Shown here: positions 8,767-17,514 of the stretch, in pieces | Position numbering within the stretch: position 1 is the stretch's first letter | Layout of the letters: each line of letters starts with the position of its first letter | Assembly: GCF_024519725.1 (NCBI RefSeq) | Contig: NZ_JALJRK010000001.1 | Coordinates: forward strand, 62,001-126,000 | Direction of reading: 5' to 3' | DNA: 64,000 nucleotides | From: Microvirga sp. Mcv34 | GTDB lineage: Bacteria > Pseudomonadota > Alphaproteobacteria > Rhizobiales > Beijerinckiaceae | Made by a program: the position numbers and the translations under genes | Notes under the pieces: generated by a model | Database searches by the model: none | Seen by the model: only the letters and a program-made list of their open reading frames with translations | Told to the model about the DNA's origin: nothing

Positions 8767-9804
8767 TCACCCCTGGCGCAGGGCGGCCTCGACGGCCTTC
8801 AGGTCAAAGCCCTTCAGGCCGATCACGACCATGCGGCCGTCGCGGGCTTCGCCAGCCTTCCACGGCCGGTCGAAATGATGCGCGACACGCTGGCCGACAC
8901 CCTGCACCACGAGGCGCATGGGCTTGCCGTCGACGGGCGCGAAGCCTTTGATCCGAAGCACGCCGGCCGCTTCCGCCGCGCGCTCGACGCGGGCGACGAG
9001 GGCCTCCGGGGTGGCGACGGGCGCGACCGGGATCGCCACGCTGTCGAAATCGTCGTGGTCGTGATCCTCGGCGGTCTCGTGATGCGAGGGACGGGATTCG
9101 AGATCGGCTTCGGCGGCCGCGCCGAGGCCGAGCAGAACCATCGGATCCACCTTGCCGTGCGACGTCTCGACGACCTTCACGGCGCGCGGAAGATGCTCGT
9201 TGATCTCGGCAAGGACCTTGCCCTTGTCGCCCGCTGCCATCTGGTCGGTCTTGTTGAGGATGATGAGGTCGGCGCAGAGGAGCTGGTCCTCGAACACTTC
9301 CTCCAGCGGGTTCTCGTGATCGACTGACGTGTCGGTCGCACGCTGGGCTTCGAGGGCCGCTGGATCGTCCGCGAAGGCGCCCGAGGCGACGGCGGGGCCG
9401 TCGACCACGGCGATCACGCCGTCCACGGTCACGCGCGAGCGGATGTCCGGCCAGTTGAAGGCGCGCACGAGCGGCTTCGGCAGGGCGAGGCCTGAGGTCT
9501 CGATCAGGATATGCTCGGGCGGGTTCGTCCGGTTGAGCAGGGTGTTCAGGGCCGGGACGAAATCGTCCGCCACCGTGCAGCACAGGCAGCCGTTGGGGAG
9601 TTCGACGATGTCTTCCTGCGTGCAGCCTTCGATGCCGCAGCCCTCGATGAAGGAGCCGTCGAAACCGAGATCGCCGAACTCGTTGACAAGGACCGCGAGG
9701 CGGCGTCCGCCTGCGTTCTCGAGGAGGTGACGCACCAGGGTGGTTTTGCCGGCGCCGAGGAATCCGGTGACGATGGTGCAGGGGATCTTTGCGAGATCGC
9801 TCAT
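8767..9804 (-). CDS. cobW: CobW, GTP-dependent cobalt chaperone
   Basis: This 345-aa COG0523 G3E GTPase is thought to deliver Co2+ to the cobaltochelatase. It has the Walker A loop GFLGAGKTT near residue 14, the metal-binding GCLCC motif near residue 75, the NKTD guanine-specificity motif and a histidine/aspartate-rich stretch (HHETAEDHDHDD) that may bind metal. A C-terminal CobW_C domain includes PVDGKPMRLVVQGVG. The start at 9804 (MSDLAKIPCTIVTG) is used; an open frame continues upstream to 9936 but overlaps the DUF1636 gene. Its position immediately before cobN supports the cobalt role. Confidence 0.94.
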   Translation of the reverse strand: MSDLAKIPCTIVTGFLGAGKTTLVRHLLENAGGRRLAVLVNEFGDLGFDGSFIEGCGIEGCTQEDIVELPNGCLCCTVADDFVPALNTLLNRTNPPEHILIETSGLALPKPLVRAFNWPDIRSRVTVDGVIAVVDGPAVASGAFADDPAALEAQRATDTSVDHENPLEEVFEDQLLCADLIILNKTDQMAAGDKGKVLAEINEHLPRAVKVVETSHGKVDPMVLLGLGAAAEADLESRPSHHETAEDHDHDDFDSVAIPVAPVATPEALVARVERAAEAAGVLRIKGFAPVDGKPMRLVVQGVGQRVAHHFDRPWKAGEARDGRMVVIGLKGFDLKAVEAALRQG

Positions 9805-9829
9805 GAGTCGAGCCTTTCGGCGGCTCTCG

Positions 9830-10225
9830 TTAAGCCGCGTTGTTGGTCTTGAACGGGGGAATGCGGGCGACGACGCCCTTGCGGAACGCTTCGGGACGCT
9901 CGCGCCAGGGCACGAGCCCATCGGACGTGGCCGCATAGCGGCGCAATCCGTCGAGGATCGTCTCGACCGATGTCTCGGCGCTCAGGTCGCCGTAGATATA
10001 GGTCCAGCGTCCCGGACCGGAGACCGCGATGGTGCAGGGTCGCTTGCATACGGACAGGCACTCGACCGCCTCGACGCGAACCTTCGGTGCATCGGGATGG
10101 CCGAGGGCGTCCATGAGGGCCCGGTGGAGGATCGCACCGGGCCGGAGCGCCTTGTCGTCCGGGCCACCCGCCTGACGGCAGGTGACGCAGACATGCAGGC
10201 AGATCTCCTCAGGATGTGAGGTCAT
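9830..10225 (-). CDS. DUF1636 metal-binding protein of the cobalamin operon
   Basis: This 131-aa protein belongs to the DUF1636 family, small thioredoxin-like ferredoxin-type proteins that often sit beside cobW and cbtA. Four cysteines are spaced as in 2Fe-2S ferredoxins: C-x5-C near the start (CVTC follows CLHV) and CLSVCKRPC near residue 56. The start at 10225 (MTSHPEEICLHVC) is 3 bp after the cbtA stop. Its exact role is unknown; an electron-transfer or metal-binding role in cobalt handling is inferred from context. Confidence 0.85.
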   Translation of the reverse strand: MTSHPEEICLHVCVTCRQAGGPDDKALRPGAILHRALMDALGHPDAPKVRVEAVECLSVCKRPCTIAVSGPGRWTYIYGDLSAETSVETILDGLRRYAATSDGLVPWRERPEAFRKGVVARIPPFKTNNAA

Positions 10226-10228
10226 GGG

Positions 10229-11005
10229 CTAAACTGCCTTGCGTTCGCCCGTGACCGAAGCCGCCTGAGTGAGAAATCCCGATCTCGTCCGGTCTTCCTG
10301 GCGCGTCCAGTACCAGCCGAGGCCAAGTCCAAGGGTTGCCCAGAAGGCGAACGCCACCGCAAGCGAGCGCGCTGCGAATTGCGCGGCCAGGACGGCCGGA
10401 ACGTCACTCGCGGCGGCCTCCGCGTGAGGCGCACCGATCAGATGCGGAAGCACGATCGCCAGGATGCCGATGCCGATCGCCGCATGGTGACGCACATTCG
10501 TAATCAGATACAGGCCAAGGGCCGTTCCGGCGGCGGTGCAGATCCACCAGATCTGGCGCTCGGCGAGATGCGCGCCTCCCATGCCCGGAAGCTCGGGGGG
10601 CAACCCGACAGCAGGCGCGAGACTGGCGGCGAGGAAGCCGCCGATGGCCCATCGCAAGGTCGTCTGCATGTCGAACCGGCGACCCGCCGCAAGGATCAAG
10701 GCCGCGAGGATCAAGGCATAGCCGACGCCGCTGACCAACGTGGCCAGAGCCGTGAATGCGATTCGGGGAAAGCCTTCGCTTGGCTCCCATGCGCTCTCGT
10801 CCGCAGAGTCGGACGGAGCATGTTGCACATGGGCCAGGTGCAACAGGCCGCCGAGACCGGCAGCATGCGCTTCCGGCGCGGCGGCCTTCTCGTATGTCTC
10901 GGCTTGAAGAATCAGCGGAGATGTCAGGAAAGTTTGGAGGGTCGCAGCCACGCAGGCAGCCAGAAACCCAGCGACTAAGGCCGCTTTCAGAACCCGCAGG
11001 ATCAT
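10229..11005 (-). CDS. cbtA: CbtA, cobalt transporter subunit
   Basis: CbtA (258 aa) is a predicted inner-membrane cobalt transporter subunit that works with the one-helix CbtB. The sequence shows about five hydrophobic segments, beginning with VLKAALVAGFLAACVAATLQ. It also has the family's histidine-containing loop (GLLHLAHVQHAPSD), a typical VGLPPELPG motif and GAPHAEAAASDVP before the last helix. It lies 12 bp after cbtB in the riboswitch-led operon, as expected for B12-repressed cobalt uptake. Confidence 0.93.
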   Translation of the reverse strand: MILRVLKAALVAGFLAACVAATLQTFLTSPLILQAETYEKAAAPEAHAAGLGGLLHLAHVQHAPSDSADESAWEPSEGFPRIAFTALATLVSGVGYALILAALILAAGRRFDMQTTLRWAIGGFLAASLAPAVGLPPELPGMGGAHLAERQIWWICTAAGTALGLYLITNVRHHAAIGIGILAIVLPHLIGAPHAEAAASDVPAVLAAQFAARSLAVAFAFWATLGLGLGWYWTRQEDRTRSGFLTQAASVTGERKAV

Positions 11006-11017
11006 GGGATTCCCCTG

Positions 11018-11194
11018 TTAGTGGCAGGGGAAATTATGCGAGTGACGCCAGTCATGCGCCGCATTGTGGATCGTCTCGGGCGAAGCGAAACCCGAAATGA
11101 ACACAAGGGCGAGGCCGAAGGTTGCTGCGATGAGAATGGCCACGAGGCGTTGAGACGGAGTGGCGGCGTAAGCTTGATTGGTGAGCGTCGACAT
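11018..11194 (-). CDS. cbtB: CbtB, small cobalt transporter subunit
   Basis: CbtB (58 aa) has one transmembrane helix (LVAILIAATFGLALVFISGF) followed by the diagnostic histidine-rich tail HNAAHDWRHSHNFPCH, a likely metal ligand cluster. The start at 11194 (MSTLTNQAYAATPSQ) is preceded by AAGAGG and matches the family length. It is the first gene after the cobalamin riboswitch, so the whole cbtBA-cobWNGHIJ operon should be repressed when B12 is sufficient. Confidence 0.93.
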   Translation of the reverse strand: MSTLTNQAYAATPSQRLVAILIAATFGLALVFISGFASPETIHNAAHDWRHSHNFPCH

Positions 11195-11239
11195 GAATAC
11201 CTCTTGGCCACCCCTCCGGCGGCATTTGGGTTGCACGAT

Positions 11240-11405
11240 GACGGCAGGTCTCCTGGCTCGCGGGTCGATGCTTTGCGCTACCGCCTTCCCGGGCTTTTCG
11301 GCCCAGTGGCATTTGGAGCGAAGGCTCGCCGCTTACAGTTGCGGGGGCAGCCGCGGTGTCTCACCGCATTCCCTTTTCACCCCGTTGCCGGGGCACCGTC
11401 CGTTA
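11240..11405 (-). promoter_or_regulatory. Cobalamin (AdoCbl) riboswitch upstream of cbtB
   Basis: Read on the minus strand, the region carries the ordered conserved blocks of a cobalamin riboswitch. These are GACGGTGCCCC near 11400, GGGAATGCGGTG, then the B12-box-like CCCGCAACTGTAAGCGGCGA, GCCACTGGGCC, GGGAAGGCGG, and finally the 3' block with GAGCCAGGAGACCTGCC near 11245-11262. It ends about 45 nt before the cbtB start, whose ribosome-binding site (AAGAGG) could be controlled. cobO on the opposite side is not served by it. Boundaries are approximate. Confidence 0.93.
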
Positions 11406-11519
11406 CATGCTTACCGGGGCGGCGGACATCTTTCAAGCCTGGGCATTGCCCTTAGATGCCTTGAAATCGGACCTCGGCCTGTTCATGGTGCGGCCCACTC
11501 ATGGGAAGGCAGGCTCGGA

Positions 11520-12125
11520 ATGACCCAGGATGAAGAGGCGCGCCACCGCGCCAAAATGATCAAGCGCAAGGAAGTCCAGGACCGGGAGGTCGCCTCGAAG
11601 ACGGTCGAGAAGGGGCTCCTGATCGTCCACACGGGTCCCGGCAAGGGCAAGTCCACGGCCGCCTTCGGGCTCATGCTGCGGGCGCTGGGACGGGGCTTCC
11701 ACGTGGGCGTGGTGCAGTTCATCAAGGGCGCCTGGGAAACCGGCGAGCGCCTCGCCCTCGACCGGTTCTCCGACCAGGTCGAGTGGTACACCATGGGCGA
11801 GGGCTTCACCTGGGAGACGCAGGACCGCTCCCGCGATGTGGCGGCGGCGGAACGCGCCTGGGCCAAGGCGAAGGAGCTGATGGCGCGCGAGGATATCCGC
11901 CTCCTGGTGCTCGATGAGCTCAACATCGCGCTACGCTACGAATACCTGCCCCTGGGGGAGGTGGTCGAGACCTTGCGGCAGCGCCGCCCCCATCTCCACG
12001 TGGTCGTCACCGGCCGCAACGCCAAGCCAGAACTGATCGAGGCCGCCGATCTCGTAACCGAGATGACCCTGGTGAAGCACCATTTCGCCGCCGGCGTGAA
12101 GGCGCAGGAAGGCGTCGAGTTCTGA
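11520..12125 (+). CDS. cobO: CobO, cob(I)yrinic acid a,c-diamide adenosyltransferase
   Basis: CobO (201 aa) transfers the adenosyl group of ATP to cob(I)yrinic acid a,c-diamide (BtuR/CobA family). The start at 11520 ([19 protein letters not shown]) matches the family. The P-loop GPGKGKST is at residues 39-46. [13 protein letters not shown] and [12 protein letters not shown] follow, as expected. The frame is open further upstream to 11178, but that stretch covers the riboswitch region and is not protein-like. The stop overlaps the cobQ start by one base (TGATG). Confidence 0.95.
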   Translation: MTQDEEARHRAKMIKRKEVQDREVASKTVEKGLLIVHTGPGKGKSTAAFGLMLRALGRGFHVGVVQFIKGAWETGERLALDRFSDQVEWYTMGEGFTWETQDRSRDVAAAERAWAKAKELMAREDIRLLVLDELNIALRYEYLPLGEVVETLRQRRPHLHVVVTGRNAKPELIEAADLVTEMTLVKHHFAAGVKAQEGVEF

Positions 12126-13582
12126 TGCGCGCGCTCATGGTGCAGGGCACCGGTTCCAATGTGGGCAAGTCGCTCCTGGTGGCGGGCCTGTGCCGGGTCT
12201 TCGCACGAAGGGAGCTGAGTGTCCGGCCCTTCAAGCCGCAGAACATGTCGAACAACGCGGCGGTCACGGGAGACGGCGGCGAGATCGGCCGCGCCCAGGC
12301 CCTGCAGGCCCGCGCCGCCGGCGTGGCGCCGAGCGTTCACATGAACCCCGTGCTGCTGAAACCTCAGAGCGAGATCGGCTCGCAGGTGGTGGTGCAGGGC
12401 CGCGTGGTCGGCACCGCCAGGGCGCGCGAGTACCAATCCTGGAAGCCGCGCCTCATGGCGGCGGTGCTCGACAGCTTCGGGCGACTCTCCAGCGAGGCGG
12501 ATCTCGTGCTCGTCGAAGGCGCGGGCTCGGCCTCCGAAGTGAATCTGAGGGCGGGCGACATCGCCAATATGGGCTTTGCCCGCGCGGCCGAGGTGCCCGT
12601 GGTGCTCGTGGGCGACATCGACCGGGGCGGCGTGATCGCCAGCCTCGTCGGCACCAAGGCGGTTCTGGACGAGGCTGATGCGGCTATGATCCGCGGCTTC
12701 ATCGTCAACCGCTTTCGGGGTGACCCGGCCCTGTTCGACAGCGGCATGCGTTTCGTGGCCGAGCGCACCGGCTGGCCGGCGCTCGGCCTTGTGCCGCATT
12801 TTTCCGACGCCGCGCGCCTTCCGGCCGAGGACGGCCTGGGATTGCGGCGCGAAGGGCGAAAGGGTTCGGTCGTGATCGCGGTTCCGGTGACGCCCTGGAT
12901 CTCCAATTTCGACGATCTCGATCCCCTGCGCGAGGAGCCGGGCGTCGAGGTGGTGCTGGTGGAGCCCGGCCGTCCGCTGCCGGCGGGGGCTGCGCTCGTC
13001 CTGCTGCCCGGCTCCAAGACCACCATCGACGATCTCCTGTTCATGCGCGCGCAGGGCTGGGACATCGACCTGAAGGCGCATGTTCGCCGGGGAGGGCGGG
13101 TTCTCGGCCTTTGCGGCGGCTACCAGATGCTGGGAACGCGGATCGGCGATCCGCTCGGCATCGAAGGCGAGGCGGGCCGCTTTGTCGAGGGGCTAGGCCT
13201 GCTCGACGTCGCGACCACGCTCACCGCGCACAAGCGGCTCGAAGCCGTCACAGGGACCACGCAGGGGGACGAGACGCCCTTCTCCGGATACGAGATGCAT
13301 ATCGGCGAGACGTCGGGGCCGGATGCGGCCTCGCGGGCTTTCGCCCGTTTGGCGAACGGGCGACGGGACGGTGCCGTCTCGGCGGACGGCCGCGTGACCG
13401 GCACCTATGTCCACGGCCTCTTCGCCGATGACCGGCAGCGGGCGCGGTGGCTCGGCCTGATCGGGGCGCAGACCAGCGATCTCGCTTACGAAGCCCTCGT
13501 CGACGACATTCTCGACCGCTTCGCCGATCACCTGGAGGCGCATCTCGATTGCGACAGGCTGCTCGCCCTCAGCGCGCGATGA
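12125..13582 (+). CDS. cobQ: CobQ, cobyric acid synthase
   Basis: CobQ (485 aa) amidates four side chains of adenosylcobyrinic acid a,c-diamide using glutamine and ATP. The N-terminal P-loop-like domain has [11 protein letters not shown] at residues 7-17 and [12 protein letters not shown]. The C-terminal triad-type glutamine amidotransferase domain has the catalytic cysteine in GLCGGYQM (Cys330) and a histidine in TYVHGLF (His430). It is coupled to cobO and its 3' end overlaps the convergent cobD by 14 bp. Confidence 0.96.
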   Translation: MRALMVQGTGSNVGKSLLVAGLCRVFARRELSVRPFKPQNMSNNAAVTGDGGEIGRAQALQARAAGVAPSVHMNPVLLKPQSEIGSQVVVQGRVVGTARAREYQSWKPRLMAAVLDSFGRLSSEADLVLVEGAGSASEVNLRAGDIANMGFARAAEVPVVLVGDIDRGGVIASLVGTKAVLDEADAAMIRGFIVNRFRGDPALFDSGMRFVAERTGWPALGLVPHFSDAARLPAEDGLGLRREGRKGSVVIAVPVTPWISNFDDLDPLREEPGVEVVLVEPGRPLPAGAALVLLPGSKTTIDDLLFMRAQGWDIDLKAHVRRGGRVLGLCGGYQMLGTRIGDPLGIEGEAGRFVEGLGLLDVATTLTAHKRLEAVTGTTQGDETPFSGYEMHIGETSGPDAASRAFARLANGRRDGAVSADGRVTGTYVHGLFADDRQRARWLGLIGAQTSDLAYEALVDDILDRFADHLEAHLDCDRLLALSAR

Positions 13583-14555
13583 GCCCCACTGCAAGAGCCA
13601 ATCCTACCGCAAGGGCAAACAGCAAAAGGCACGAAGTTCGGTAGAGGGCGAGCGCTCGGTCGATGTCGTCCGCATTCGCTTCTGCGCGTCCGTTCCCCAT
13701 CCAGCGATCATCGACGCGCACGTCGCCATAGACGCGGGGACCGGCCAGCCTTAAGCCCAAGGCGCCGGCCATCGCGGCTTCCGGCCAGCCAGCATTGGGC
13801 GAACGGTGATGCGGGGCGTCGCGCAGGACCGCCCGCCATGCGCCTTGCGCGGAGGCTCCCCGGCGAAGGGCGGCGGCCGCGACGATGAGGAGCGCGGTGA
13901 GCCGCGAGGCGGGCAGGTTCACGAGATCGTCGAACCGCGCCGCCGCCCAGCCGAAGGCATCGTACCGGGGCGTGCGGTGGCCGATCATGCTGTCGGCGGT
14001 GTTCGTGGCCTTGTAGAGGGCGGCGGCGGTGAGGCCGCCGAGCCCGAGCCAGAAGGCAGGCGCCACGATCCCGTCCGAGAAGTTCTCGGCGAGGCTCTCG
14101 ATGGCCGCGCGGGACACGCCCGCCTCGTCCAGGCTCTGCGGATTGCGCCCGACGATCATCGCGACGGCCGCACGCCCTCCCTCGAGTCCGCCCTCGCGCA
14201 GGCCTTTCGACACCGCGGCGACATGCTCGTGCAGGCTGCGCTGGGCGATGAAGGTGCCGGAGAGAAGGGCGAGCAGGGCGAGGCCCACGAGTCCGAGCGG
14301 CAGAAGCAGGTGCTCCAGCGCTCCCGTCGCAAGGCCCGTCACGGCCAGGAGGACGAGTAGGGCCAGGATTCCGGCGGCGCGGCGCCGGGCGAAGGACCAG
14401 GTCTCCCGGTTCAAGCGCCGGTCGAGGCCCTTGATCAGCCCGCCGATCCAGGTGACGGGGTGGCCGATCCACGTGTAAAGGCGATGCGGATAGCCGAAGG
14501 CAGCCTCGGCCGCGAGGGCGAGGCTTAAGGTGAGCAGGCTATCGGAGAGGGCCAT
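13569..14555 (-). CDS. cobD: CobD (CbiB), adenosylcobinamide-phosphate synthase
   Basis: This 328-aa membrane enzyme attaches the aminopropanol arm to adenosylcobyric acid. Family segments are [17 protein letters not shown] near the N-terminus, [20 protein letters not shown] and [16 protein letters not shown] mid-protein, and [14 protein letters not shown]. At least four hydrophobic helices are visible, including one at the C-terminus. ATG 14555 ([10 protein letters not shown]) is chosen; a GTG at 14579 would add eight residues and overlap the cobC start. The gene diverges from cobC with about 11 bp between starts. Confidence 0.94.
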   Translation of the reverse strand: MALSDSLLTLSLALAAEAAFGYPHRLYTWIGHPVTWIGGLIKGLDRRLNRETWSFARRRAAGILALLVLLAVTGLATGALEHLLLPLGLVGLALLALLSGTFIAQRSLHEHVAAVSKGLREGGLEGGRAAVAMIVGRNPQSLDEAGVSRAAIESLAENFSDGIVAPAFWLGLGGLTAAALYKATNTADSMIGHRTPRYDAFGWAAARFDDLVNLPASRLTALLIVAAAALRRGASAQGAWRAVLRDAPHHRSPNAGWPEAAMAGALGLRLAGPRVYGDVRVDDRWMGNGRAEANADDIDRALALYRTSCLLLFALAVGLALAVGLIAR

Positions 14556-14566
14556 GGGGACATCGG

Positions 14567-15571
14567 ATGAGTGAGGCACGGATCTGGCACGGCGGCGACC
14601 TGGACGAGGCCCGACGGCTCTTTCCGGACGCGCCGGAGCCGTGGATCGACCTGTCGACGGGGATCAACCCCATAGCCTATCCCATGCCTCCCTTGCCAGC
14701 CTCCCTCTTCGAGCGGTTGCCTTCGCCGGCCGCCCACAGGGACTTGGAGGCTGCGGCCGCCGAGGCCTATGGGGCCGCGGATTCCGCCATGGTCTTGGGG
14801 GCGCCGGGAACGCAGGTTCTCATCAGCCTGCTGCCGGCCCTGTGGCCCCGCTCGCGCGTCGCCATCCTCGGGCCGACCTATGCCGAACATGCCCATGCCT
14901 GGCGCGGGGCTGGGCACGCAGTCGCGGAGGTGGGCACGGTCGATGAGGCCGACGAGGCGGATATCCTCGTCGTGGTGAACCCCAACAATCCCGATGGCCG
15001 CACGCTGCGGCGCGAGGCGCTGCTCGAACAGGCGGAGCGCCTTCGCCGCCGTGGCGGCCGACTCGTGGTCGACGAGGCCTTCGCGGATTTCGACGACAAA
15101 GAGACGCTTGTTCCAGTCCTGCCGGACAACGCCATCGTCCTGCGCTCCTTCGGCAAGACCTACGGGCTCGCGGGCGTCCGGCTCGGTTTCGCCGTTACTG
15201 CGACCGGCTTCGCCGGGACGTTGAGGAAGGCCCTTGGCCCCTGGTCCGTCTCAGGCCCGGCCCTTGAGGTCGGGCGACGCGCGTTGCGCGACCGCACCTG
15301 GCGAGAGTCCGCCTGGGAGGCGAGGGCGGAGGATGCCCGCCGCCTGGATGTGCTCCTGGCTCCGCTGTCGGACCGGGCGACCGGCGGCACGATCCTCTAC
15401 CGTCTCATGGAGAGCGGCCGCACGCCGGAGCTGTTCTCCCATCTGGGACGCCACGGCATCTGGGTCCGCCGCTTCCAGTCCGATCCCCGCCTCCTGCGGT
15501 TCGGGCTGCCGGGCTCGGCGGAGGCCTGGCGGCGCCTTGAGACGGCTCTTGCGGACTTTCTCAAAGCCTGA
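14567..15571 (+). CDS. cobC: CobC, threonine-phosphate decarboxylase-like aminotransferase
   Basis: CobC (334 aa) is a fold-type I PLP enzyme of the histidinol-phosphate aminotransferase family and provides the aminopropanol precursor with CobD. It has the N-terminal WHGGDLDEARRLFP and WIDLSTGINP, then VVNPNNPDGR, VDEAFADF and the PLP-lysine motif RSFGKTYGLAGVRLGF near residue 197. The start at 14567 follows a GGAC stretch and is one of a closely packed divergent pair with cobD. The C-terminus falls just before a minus-strand terminator. Confidence 0.94.
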   Translation: MSEARIWHGGDLDEARRLFPDAPEPWIDLSTGINPIAYPMPPLPASLFERLPSPAAHRDLEAAAAEAYGAADSAMVLGAPGTQVLISLLPALWPRSRVAILGPTYAEHAHAWRGAGHAVAEVGTVDEADEADILVVVNPNNPDGRTLRREALLEQAERLRRRGGRLVVDEAFADFDDKETLVPVLPDNAIVLRSFGKTYGLAGVRLGFAVTATGFAGTLRKALGPWSVSGPALEVGRRALRDRTWRESAWEARAEDARRLDVLLAPLSDRATGGTILYRLMESGRTPELFSHLGRHGIWVRRFQSDPRLLRFGLPGSAEAWRRLETALADFLKA

Positions 15572-15582
15572 GTTGCGCTTCA

Positions 15583-15625
15583 GAAAAGAAAAAGCCGCGT
15601 CCGATCTTGCGATCGAACCGCGGCT
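15583..15625 (-). terminator. Rho-independent terminator for the minus-strand gene at 15797-16051
   Basis: Read on the minus strand, AGCCGCG pairs with CGCGGCT across an inner near-perfect stem (GATCG around a GCAA-type loop), followed by TTTTTCTTTTCT. It is oriented to stop transcription entering from the right. Confidence 0.75.
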
Positions 15626-15796
15626 CGAACCCGTGCACTGGCCCCCTCAGGCACGGAAGATGTGAAATATATCTTTGGTGAATGTTGTGTTGAAATGATC
15701 CGCATCAATGGGAGCGTTCTATAGATGAGCGCTCCCGGGTCGGAAATAGTGGGAAATACGTACCTTTTACAGTCAAGCTTGGGGCGGGAGAGAGGC

Positions 15797-16051
15797 TTAT
15801 CGCTTCAGACGCTTCACATTGGCGCGCACTTTCCGGCGATATCCTCTAACGACCTTGTGGGCCGATCCGCCCGTCGCGAGGGTCGCGGCCGCTTCCGCGA
15901 AGGCCGTAACCTTCTCCGTCACCATCAGCAGGTTCTCCGCGGCGGAGCCCCGGCCCATGGCCGCTTGGGACAGGCGAGTCCAGATCACGAGCTGGGACTC
16001 GACGGCCAACATTGTGGTGTCGGTTGTCAGTTTCATCCAGGGTAAAAGCAT
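15797..16051 (-). CDS. Small conserved hypothetical protein
   Basis: An 84-aa protein starting MLLPWMKLTTDTTMLAVE with an alanine-rich central helix (VTAFAEAAATLATGG) and a very basic tail (VVRGYRRKVRANVKRLKR). It resembles small phasin-like or helical proteins of Rhizobiales, but I cannot name a function. Support comes from the compact start, composition and the terminator 170 bp downstream in the same direction. Confidence 0.7.
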   Translation of the reverse strand: MLLPWMKLTTDTTMLAVESQLVIWTRLSQAAMGRGSAAENLLMVTEKVTAFAEAAATLATGGSAHKVVRGYRRKVRANVKRLKR

Positions 16052-16224
16052 CGAGGCTCCTGAAAGGTGCGGTGGAAGAGCAGGTCTATATAATCAGAGT
16101 GGCGACATAAAGTTTCGCAGCCTGGGACCTGTCCGGAATAGTGAGCGGGGATTCAGAGGCATTTTCGGGATCCGGCCTTATCAATTAACGTAGATCAATG
16201 CCAGGGTTGCCGAGGGTATGCGTC

Positions 16225-16455
16225 GTGCCCCGCTATTACATTGATGTCAAAAGCCATTTCTGCACGGACGAGGATCCGAGCGGAATCGAGTTGCCGGACC
16301 TGCAGGCTGCCAGGATCGAGGCCGCGAAGGTCGCTGAAAGGCTCCTGAAAAGCTGGGCAGGCATGTTGCCGCAGTACAGCAGCGAGATCATGATCGAGAT
16401 CGTCGGCGAGGATCTTCGCCCGGTCCTGATCATTCCGTGCTCCGAGATCGGCTGA
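16225..16455 (+). CDS. DUF6894 family small protein
   Basis: A 76-aa protein with the family pattern: an initial PRYYIDVKS strand, then GIELPDLQAARIEAAKVA, then a terminal IEIVGEDLRPVLIIP strand. The GTG at 16225 is the likely start because DUF6894 proteins begin with (M)PRYY/FF, and GAGGG lies 8 nt upstream. An ATG at 16198 in the same frame would add a non-family extension. Function is unknown; related copies occur in the integrated island further right. Confidence 0.75.
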   Translation: MPRYYIDVKSHFCTDEDPSGIELPDLQAARIEAAKVAERLLKSWAGMLPQYSSEIMIEIVGEDLRPVLIIPCSEIG

Positions 16456-16488
16456 CGCTCCCGATGCTCTCAGCGGCCCTCGGGGGCA

Positions 16489-16596
16489 TCATGGAAGCTG
16501 ATAGCACAGCAACAAAGCCGCCAGGGCGGCGGTGAGCGCCGTGGCGATCAATCCCTTGTCGATGACATGGTCGGGCAGGACAGTGCGATTTGGCAT
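16489..16596 (-). CDS. Tiny predicted membrane protein (35 aa)
   Basis: A short frame, MPNRTVLPDHVIDKGLIATA onward, carries one hydrophobic helix rich in Ala and Leu followed by CYQLP. It lies between the DUF6894 gene and a Crp/Fnr gene. The coding nature is only suggested by the sharp polar-to-hydrophobic layout. Confidence 0.35.
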   Translation of the reverse strand: MPNRTVLPDHVIDKGLIATALTAALAALLLCYQLP

Positions 16597-16686
16597 GCGC
16601 TTGATCAAATCACCGCTCACTCAGGCGATCCAGGTGACTTACCTGTGGTGGCCGATCGGCAGATCAACCCCATTTGTCCCATAAAG

Positions 16687-17412
16687 CTAAGATATCGATG
16701 GCGGCAGAAGCTCTGAGAATTTTCGCCGGATGGTCTCGTAGCATTCGCAGGCGGCGGCCTCGAGGCCGCTTCGATCGGCGATGGTGATGAGCCCCCGGCT
16801 CCGGTTGATGAGCCCGCCCTCGTGGAGGGCGCGTGTGACGGCGCTGACGGTGGAGCGTTGGACGCCGAGCATTTCCGCGAGGAATTCATGCGTGAGAGGC
16901 AGCTCGTCGGAAGCCCAGCGGTCGCGCGTGTTGAGGATCCAGCGGCAGCAGCGCGCCTCGACACTGTGCGTGGCGTTGCAGGCGACGCTCTGCAGGGTTT
17001 GCGCCAGAAGCGCCTCGGTGAAACGCAGGATGAGCTGCTGGATCTTGGGCCTCGTCCTGAAGGCGTCGTGCATCCGGTCGAGATCGACGCGGGAGGCGGT
17101 TCCGGCGATCTGCACGATATAGCGCCCGAAGGAGTTGCGAGAGACGAAGGCGCTGACGAACCCGACGAGAGATTCGCACCCGAACGTCGCCATCTCGGCC
17201 GACTTCCCGTCGAGCATCACGGTCACGAGAGAGATCACGGCGCTATGGGGAAAGTAGGTATATTCGAGCGTCTCCCCGGCCTCGTAGACCACTGCGCCCC
17301 GCTGGAAATCGACCGTTGTCAGATGCGGCTCCAGAAAGGCGAAGTCCTCGTCATCCAGAGCAGCCAGAAGCCGATTGCCACGATGCGGGTTGTTCAACTG
17401 AACCTGTGCCAT
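16687..17412 (-). CDS. Crp/Fnr-like transcriptional regulator
   Basis: A 241-aa protein with an N-terminal cyclic-nucleotide-binding-like beta-barrel (about residues 15-125, including YEAGETLEYTYFPHSAVISL) and a C-terminal winged helix (LPLTHEFLAEMLGVQRSTVS, about 170-190). The canonical cAMP-binding GEL...R.A cassette is absent, so it probably senses something else or acts without a ligand. No Fnr-type N-terminal cysteines are seen. The CCRWIL motif groups it with the island regulator at 37423-38136. It stands alone on the minus strand. Confidence 0.88.
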   Translation of the reverse strand: MAQVQLNNPHRGNRLLAALDDEDFAFLEPHLTTVDFQRGAVVYEAGETLEYTYFPHSAVISLVTVMLDGKSAEMATFGCESLVGFVSAFVSRNSFGRYIVQIAGTASRVDLDRMHDAFRTRPKIQQLILRFTEALLAQTLQSVACNATHSVEARCCRWILNTRDRWASDELPLTHEFLAEMLGVQRSTVSAVTRALHEGGLINRSRGLITIADRSGLEAAACECYETIRRKFSELLPPSIS

Positions 17413-17514
17413 TGCGAAGGTCCTGTCTCGAACGAAGACACTCTACCACAACACGCATCTCGAGACCCGTCCCTTACGATCCTGAGCTGGGCGATTGCTG
17501 CGTAAAGCCTCTCG

